DNA from: Chloroflexota bacterium
Lineage (GTDB): Bacteria > Chloroflexota > Limnocylindria > P2-11E
Assembly (NCBI GenBank): GCA_016875665.1
Contig: VGPA01000051.1
Location: 1-8,678 of the forward strand
Reading direction: 5' to 3'
DNA: 8,678 bases
Part shown: positions 6,055 to 8,678 of the stretch, one piece after another
Layout: every line of letters starts with the position of its first letter
Position numbering within the stretch: position 1 is the stretch's first letter
Made by a program: the position numbers and the translations under genes
The notes under the pieces: generated by a model
What the model saw: only the letters and a program-made list of their open reading frames with translations
Told to the model about the DNA's origin: nothing
Database searches by the model: none

Positions 6055-6765
6055 CTAGCGGCCGAACGCCTTGCGCACGGCATCGCGGGCGCCATCCGCC
6101 CCGAGACCCGCTCCGACGTACGAGTCGCCGATGCGGATCTCGAAGTGCAGGTGCGCGCCGCCCTCCGGGTATCCGGACGAGCCCACCCGTCCGATGACGG
6201 TGGTCTCGTCGACCGGATCGCCCCGCTTGAGCGGTGCGACCGCCGACAGGTGCGCGTAGCGGGTGACGACTCCGTTGCCGTGGTCGATCCAAACCTGTCG
6301 TCCGCGGATCAGGTCGAGGACGAGCTCCGGGGTGTAGCCAAGGCGCCGGGCGTTGTCGAGAGCGGCGTTGCGCGCGGGCTCGCTCCAGTCCTCGAACGCG
6401 TAGTCGATGCGCGACACCGTCCCGGTCGCGGCCGCGTACACCGGGGTGCCCACGGCGAACGGGAAGTCGACGCCCTCGTGAAAGCCGCCGCGGTAGAAGC
6501 GCGCTGATCCGGGAAGGAGCTCGGGCGCCGCCGGAACCACGCCGCCCTCGATCGGCACGCGAAAGCGCGTCACGCGAGGGATCGGCGCCGCCGCAGCCGC
6601 GGGACCGTCCGCCTCGACGACCGCCCCGGCGCCCGCCAGCGCGTATGGCGCCGCGGCCTGATCCGCAGGGGGCGATGCCGCTGACGCCGGCGCCGCCGGG
6701 GCCGGGGGCTGTGCGGTGATGGCCAGGAACGCGGCGACGGCGGCGAGTACGGCGAGGAGTCGCAC
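6055..6765 (-). CDS. secreted M23-family metallopeptidase (LytM/peptidoglycan hydrolase type)
   Basis: A 236-residue exported zinc peptidase, likely cutting peptidoglycan cross-bridges outside the membrane. Residues 1-30 form a signal peptide (MRLLAVLAAVAAFLAITA core), followed by an Ala/Pro-rich linker to about 65. The catalytic M23 domain (about 85-212) has HEGVDFP (96-102; H96 and D100 as zinc ligands), YAHLS (170-174; H172) and HLHFEI (205-210; H205 catalytic, H207 third zinc ligand). All LytM-type residues are present, so it should be active rather than a degenerate regulator. A roughly 35-residue helical insertion (about 122-156) splits the domain between the first and second motifs. 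No LysM, SH3 or choline-binding targeting domain is present. The GTG 6763-6765 start has a weak ribosome site but gives a proper signal peptide. The gene is divergent from pyrR, with 89 bases between starts. Confidence 0.93.
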   Translation of the reverse strand: MRLLAVLAAVAAFLAITAQPPAPAAPASAASPPADQAAAPYALAGAGAVVEADGPAAAAAPIPRVTRFRVPIEGGVVPAAPELLPGSARFYRGGFHEGVDFPFAVGTPVYAAATGTVSRIDYAFEDWSEPARNAALDNARRLGYTPELVLDLIRGRQVWIDHGNGVVTRYAHLSAVAPLKRGDPVDETTVIGRVGSSGYPEGGAHLHFEIRIGDSYVGAGLGADGARDAVRKAFGR

Positions 6766-6788
6766 CCGGCCAGCCTAGCCGGGAGGAG

Positions 6789-6794
6789 TACACT
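6789..6794 (+). promoter_or_regulatory. -10 box of the pyr operon promoter
   Basis: TACACT fits the high-GC Gram-positive -10 pattern (TAnnnT). No good -35 lies 17 bases upstream, which is common in such genomes. Transcription would start near 6800, about 10 bases before the PyrR-binding hairpin. The position, in the short gap divergent from the M23 peptidase gene, supports it. Confidence 0.45.
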
Positions 6795-6810
6795 GGTCGT
6801 CAGCGCCCCA

Positions 6811-6845
6811 CCTTTAATGACCGGTCCTGCGAGGCCGGGAAGGAG
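6811..6845 (+). promoter_or_regulatory. PyrR-binding leader hairpin (pyr mRNA), covering the pyrR ribosome site
   Basis: The segment GGTCCTGCGAGGCC (6823-6836) fits the PyrR binding-loop consensus ARUCCNGNGAGGYU at 12 of 14 positions. Pairs CCGG 6821-6824 with CCGG 6835-6838 and CC 6826-6827 with GG 6833-6834 form the upper stem below a TGCGA loop. CCTT 6811-6814 pairs with AAGG 6840-6843 to form the lower stem, with a purine-rich internal bulge (TAATGA) between. AAGG is part of the AAGGAG ribosome site of pyrR, so UMP-bound PyrR holding this hairpin should block translation. This is the mode reported for mycobacterial pyr operons, unlike the transcription attenuation of Bacillus. There is no terminator or antiterminator in the short leader, in agreement. 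Confidence 0.85.
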
Positions 6846-6854
6846 AGCGGTCGC

Positions 6855-7394
6855 TTGGCCACGCTGCTCGGCACCGACGACGTTCGGCGCGCCATCGCGC
6901 GGATCGCCCACGAGATCGTGGAGCGCGACCGCGACCTCCCCGGCATCGCCCTCATCGGTATCCGCTCGCGCGGCGACGTCCTTGCCGCGCGCCTGCGCGA
7001 CGCGATCCGCGCGAACGAAGGGGTCGAGGTGCCGCTGGGCCTGCTCGACATCACCCTCTACCGCGACGACCTCACGCGCATCGGCTACACGGCGCAGGTG
7101 AAAGAGACGAGGATCCCGTTTTCCGTCGACGGCCGGACGGTGGTGCTCGTCGACGACGTGCTGTTCACCGGCCGCACCGTGCGCGCCGCCCTCGACGCGC
7201 TGACCGACTACGGACGCCCACGTGCGATCCGGCTCGCGGTCCTCGTGGACCGCGGCCATCGCGAGCTGCCGATCCGGGCCGATTTCGTCGGCAAGAACGT
7301 CCCAACCGCACTGGGTGACGACGTCCGCGTCCGCCTCGCGGAAGCGGACGGCCTCGACTGCGTCGAGATCTCGAAAGCGGGAGGAGCGGCATAA
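6855..7394 (+). CDS. pyrR: PyrR, pyr operon RNA-binding regulator / uracil phosphoribosyltransferase
   Basis: A 179-residue protein of the usual PyrR length. It binds pyr mRNA in response to UMP/UTP and often has weak uracil phosphoribosyltransferase activity. The PRPP-binding loop is VVLVDDVLFTGRTVRAALDAL (95-115), with the two acidic residues and the T-G-R-T pocket. The PyrR signature LLDITLYRDDL (63-73) and the RGHRELPIRADFVGKNVPT segment (133-151) distinguish it from other type I phosphoribosyltransferases. The start is TTG 6855, 9 bases after AAGGAG (6840-6845), which is part of the PyrR hairpin, so it should regulate its own synthesis. It is the first gene of the pyr operon, and its stop TAA touches an ATG (TAAATG) that opens the small frame at 7395. 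Confidence 0.97.
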   Translation: MATLLGTDDVRRAIARIAHEIVERDRDLPGIALIGIRSRGDVLAARLRDAIRANEGVEVPLGLLDITLYRDDLTRIGYTAQVKETRIPFSVDGRTVVLVDDVLFTGRTVRAALDALTDYGRPRAIRLAVLVDRGHRELPIRADFVGKNVPTALGDDVRVRLAEADGLDCVEISKAGGAA

Positions 7395-7481
7395 ATGAGG
7401 ATGAGCGAGGAGCGGCCTTGCGGCGACGAGCGAATTCGAGCCGGAGGCGGCGCGGCGCGTGCGCCGCGGGTCGGACGATGA
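7395..7481 (+). CDS. 28-codon open frame bridging pyrR and pyrB (possible coupling cistron)
   Basis: This short frame starts with an ATG directly after the pyrR stop (TAAATG). It has an excellent ribosome site (GGGAGGAG, ending 8 bases before it) and ends in a TGA that overlaps the pyrB start as ATGA (7478-7481). The 28-residue product is Arg/Gly/Ala-rich with a single Cys and matches no family I know. Its likely job is to carry ribosomes into pyrB. It spans a perfect 8-bp GC hairpin (7451-7468) just before pyrB, whose own ribosome site is poor. It could be chance: this gap is short and stops are rare at this GC content. Codon bias cannot be judged at this length. Confidence 0.45.
   Translation: MRMSEERPCGDERIRAGGGAARAPRVGR
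7451..7468 (+). repeat. GC-rich inverted repeat in front of pyrB
   Basis: CGCGGCGC, a 2-base spacer (GT), then GCGCCGCG form a perfect 8-bp inverted repeat (in practice 7 bp with a 4-base loop). It ends 9 bases before the pyrB ATG. No T run follows, so it is not an intrinsic terminator. It could restrict access to the weak pyrB ribosome site unless ribosomes arrive from upstream. Confidence 0.45.
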
Positions 7482-8464
7482 GCGATGTGAGCTGGAGCCG
7501 GCGGCATGTGCTCGCGGCCGACGATTGGACGAAGGAGGAGATCGAGCTCGTTCTGGACACGACCCAGCCGATGCTCGAGGTCCTCTCGCGCCCGATCCGC
7601 CGCGCCCCCCCGCTGCGGGGCCGCACGGTGATCCTGTACTTCTCCGAGGCGTCCACGCGCACGCGCGTCTCGTTCGAGATCGCGGCGAAGACGCTCTCCG
7701 CAGACGTGGTGAGCATCAGTGCGTCGGGGTCGTCGGTCGAGAAGGGCGAATCGCTCCTCGACACCGTCCGCACGCTCGAGGCGCTCGGCGGCGACATCGT
7801 CGTCATGCGGCACGCCTCCTCGGGCGCGCCGTACTTCGTCGCGCAGCGCTGCAACGCCGCCGTCATCAACGCGGGCGACGGCTGGCACGCGCATCCCACC
7901 CAGGGGCTGCTCGACGCGTACACCCTGCGGCGCGCGCTCGGGTCACTCGACGGGCGGCGCATCGTGATCGCGGGCGACGTCCTCCACAGCCGCGTGGCGC
8001 GCTCGGACATCGAGACCTTCGTCCCGCTGGGCGCGCGCGTCACGCTGTCCGGCCCGCCCACGCTCATGCCGCCGGCCTGGCTGCGCGGCGGGGCGCCGAA
8101 AGGCGTCGAGCTCGAGCCCGACCTCGATCGTGCCCTCGACGGCGCCGACGCGGTGATCGCGCTGCGGCTGCAGCGCGAGCGGCAGGACGCGGGGCTCATC
8201 CCGTCGCTCCGCGAATACACCAGGGTCTGGGGCCTCACCGAGGGGCGGGTGGCGCGGATGCGCGACGGGGCGCCGGTGCTGCATCCGGGCCCGATGAACG
8301 AAGGCATCGAGATCGAGCCGGCCGTCGCGCACGGCCCGCGCTCGCTCATCGAGTCGCAGGTGACCAACGGCGTGGCCGTCCGCATGGCGCTCCTCTACCT
8401 GGTCGCGACCGGCGAAGCGGCGAGCGCCGGAGAGCGGGCGCCGTCCCTGGAGGCGGTGGCGTGA
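7478..8464 (+). CDS. pyrB: aspartate carbamoyltransferase catalytic subunit
   Basis: Joins carbamoyl phosphate and L-aspartate to carbamoyl aspartate, the committed step of pyrimidine synthesis. The 328-residue protein carries the carbamoyl phosphate site FSEASTRTRVSFE (55-67; S59, T60, R61, T62, R63), SSVEKGESLLDT (85-96; K89), RH (111-112), NAGDGWHAHPTQGLLD (131-146; HPTQ at 139-142), GDVLHSRVARSD (166-177) and LHPGPMNEGIEI (268-279). All catalytic motifs are intact. I chose ATG 7478 because homology begins a few residues later and it overlaps the preceding short frame. An in-frame TTG at 7418 with GAGGAG before it would add 20 low-complexity Arg-rich residues. No pyrI regulatory chain is seen. 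It ends in a GTGA overlap with pyrC, after GGAGG at 8449-8453. Confidence 0.97.
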   Translation: MSDVSWSRRHVLAADDWTKEEIELVLDTTQPMLEVLSRPIRRAPPLRGRTVILYFSEASTRTRVSFEIAAKTLSADVVSISASGSSVEKGESLLDTVRTLEALGGDIVVMRHASSGAPYFVAQRCNAAVINAGDGWHAHPTQGLLDAYTLRRALGSLDGRRIVIAGDVLHSRVARSDIETFVPLGARVTLSGPPTLMPPAWLRGGAPKGVELEPDLDRALDGADAVIALRLQRERQDAGLIPSLREYTRVWGLTEGRVARMRDGAPVLHPGPMNEGIEIEPAVAHGPRSLIESQVTNGVAVRMALLYLVATGEAASAGERAPSLEAVA

Positions 8465-8678
8465 AGTACGAAGGGGTTCGCCGGATCGATCCGGCCACCG
8501 GCACGGAGACGATCGAGGATCTGGTGGTGGAGGGCGGCCGCCTCCGCCGCGCACCGTCGAAGGCACGCGGCGGATCGCTGCTCCTCGCGCCCGGGTTCGT
8601 CGACCTCCACGCGCACCTGCGCGAGCCCGGGTTCGAGGTCTCCGAGACGGTGGCCTCCGGCGCGCGCGCGGCGCTCGC
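8461..8678 (+). CDS. pyrC: dihydroorotase, N-terminal part (cut by window end)
   Basis: The first 72 residues of dihydroorotase, which closes carbamoyl aspartate to dihydroorotate, the third pyrimidine step. After a short beta-sandwich N-terminus it reaches APGFVDLHAHLREPGFE (43-59), the amidohydrolase metal motif HxH (H50, H52) with the following R-E-P-G that marks class I dihydroorotases. The ET-x-x-SGARAA segment follows. GTG 8461 overlaps the pyrB stop by 4 bases and is 7 bases after GGAGG, so translation is coupled. The gene continues beyond the window; the later zinc ligands (carboxylated Lys or Asp, and His residues) cannot be checked here. A hydantoinase or allantoinase is related, but the pyr operon decides. 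Confidence 0.93.
   Translation, partial: MKYEGVRRIDPATGTETIEDLVVEGGRLRRAPSKARGGSLLLAPGFVDLHAHLREPGFEVSETVASGARAAL

Noticed and set aside
5904..6095. Longer start for the secreted protein at 6095
   Set aside because: It would bury the signal peptide 64 residues inside and has no ribosome site; GTG 5903 has both.
1..8678. Mobile elements, CRISPR arrays, toxin-antitoxin or defence genes
   Set aside because: I saw no transposase or integrase motifs, spaced direct repeats, or att-like duplication of the tRNA-Gly 3' end in this window. The content is core metabolism and envelope genes.

Overview
High-GC bacterial chromosome, mostly housekeeping genes, with no phage, insertion-sequence, CRISPR or defence genes. 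Several features suggest a high-GC Gram-positive-type lineage, either Actinomycetota or a GC-rich Chloroflexota-like group: frequent GTG/TTG starts with strong Shine-Dalgarno sites, a PyrR RNA-binding leader that would hide the ribosome binding site, a GAAC-N4-GTTC SOS box, and a tRNA without an encoded CCA end. I cannot settle the phylum from the sequence alone.

Layout. (1) Bases 1-1938, plus strand: the end of nadB, then nadC and nadA, with a 4-base overlap at the first junction and a 1-base gap at the second. Together they are the de novo NAD operon: L-aspartate oxidase makes iminoaspartate, NadA makes quinolinate and NadC makes nicotinate mononucleotide. (2) Bases 1935-2395, minus strand: a tRNA-Gly(CCC) followed by a small DUF6457-like protein. 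The stop codon of that protein overlaps the nadA stop head to head in one CTAG. (3) Bases 2396-2653: a gene-poor gap holding the tRNA promoter and an orphan LexA-type SOS box. (4) Bases 2654-6765, minus strand, read from right to left: a secreted M23 metallopeptidase, a secreted helical-repeat protein, a Ser/Thr kinase with a large multi-pass membrane domain, and a glyoxalase-fold protein with a histone-like Lys/Arg tail. The secreted protein and the kinase are only 38 bases apart and are probably co-transcribed. The set has the look of an envelope or signalling unit, but that link is inferred. (5) Bases 6766-8678, plus strand: the pyrimidine operon pyrR-pyrB-pyrC (the last is cut by the window edge), preceded by a recognisable PyrR-binding leader hairpin.

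I found no exotic new system. The points most worth a second look are a 28-codon open frame that exactly bridges pyrR and pyrB, the orphan SOS box with a promoter around it, the non-RD kinase with a polytopic membrane domain, and the lysine-rich tail on the glyoxalase-fold protein.
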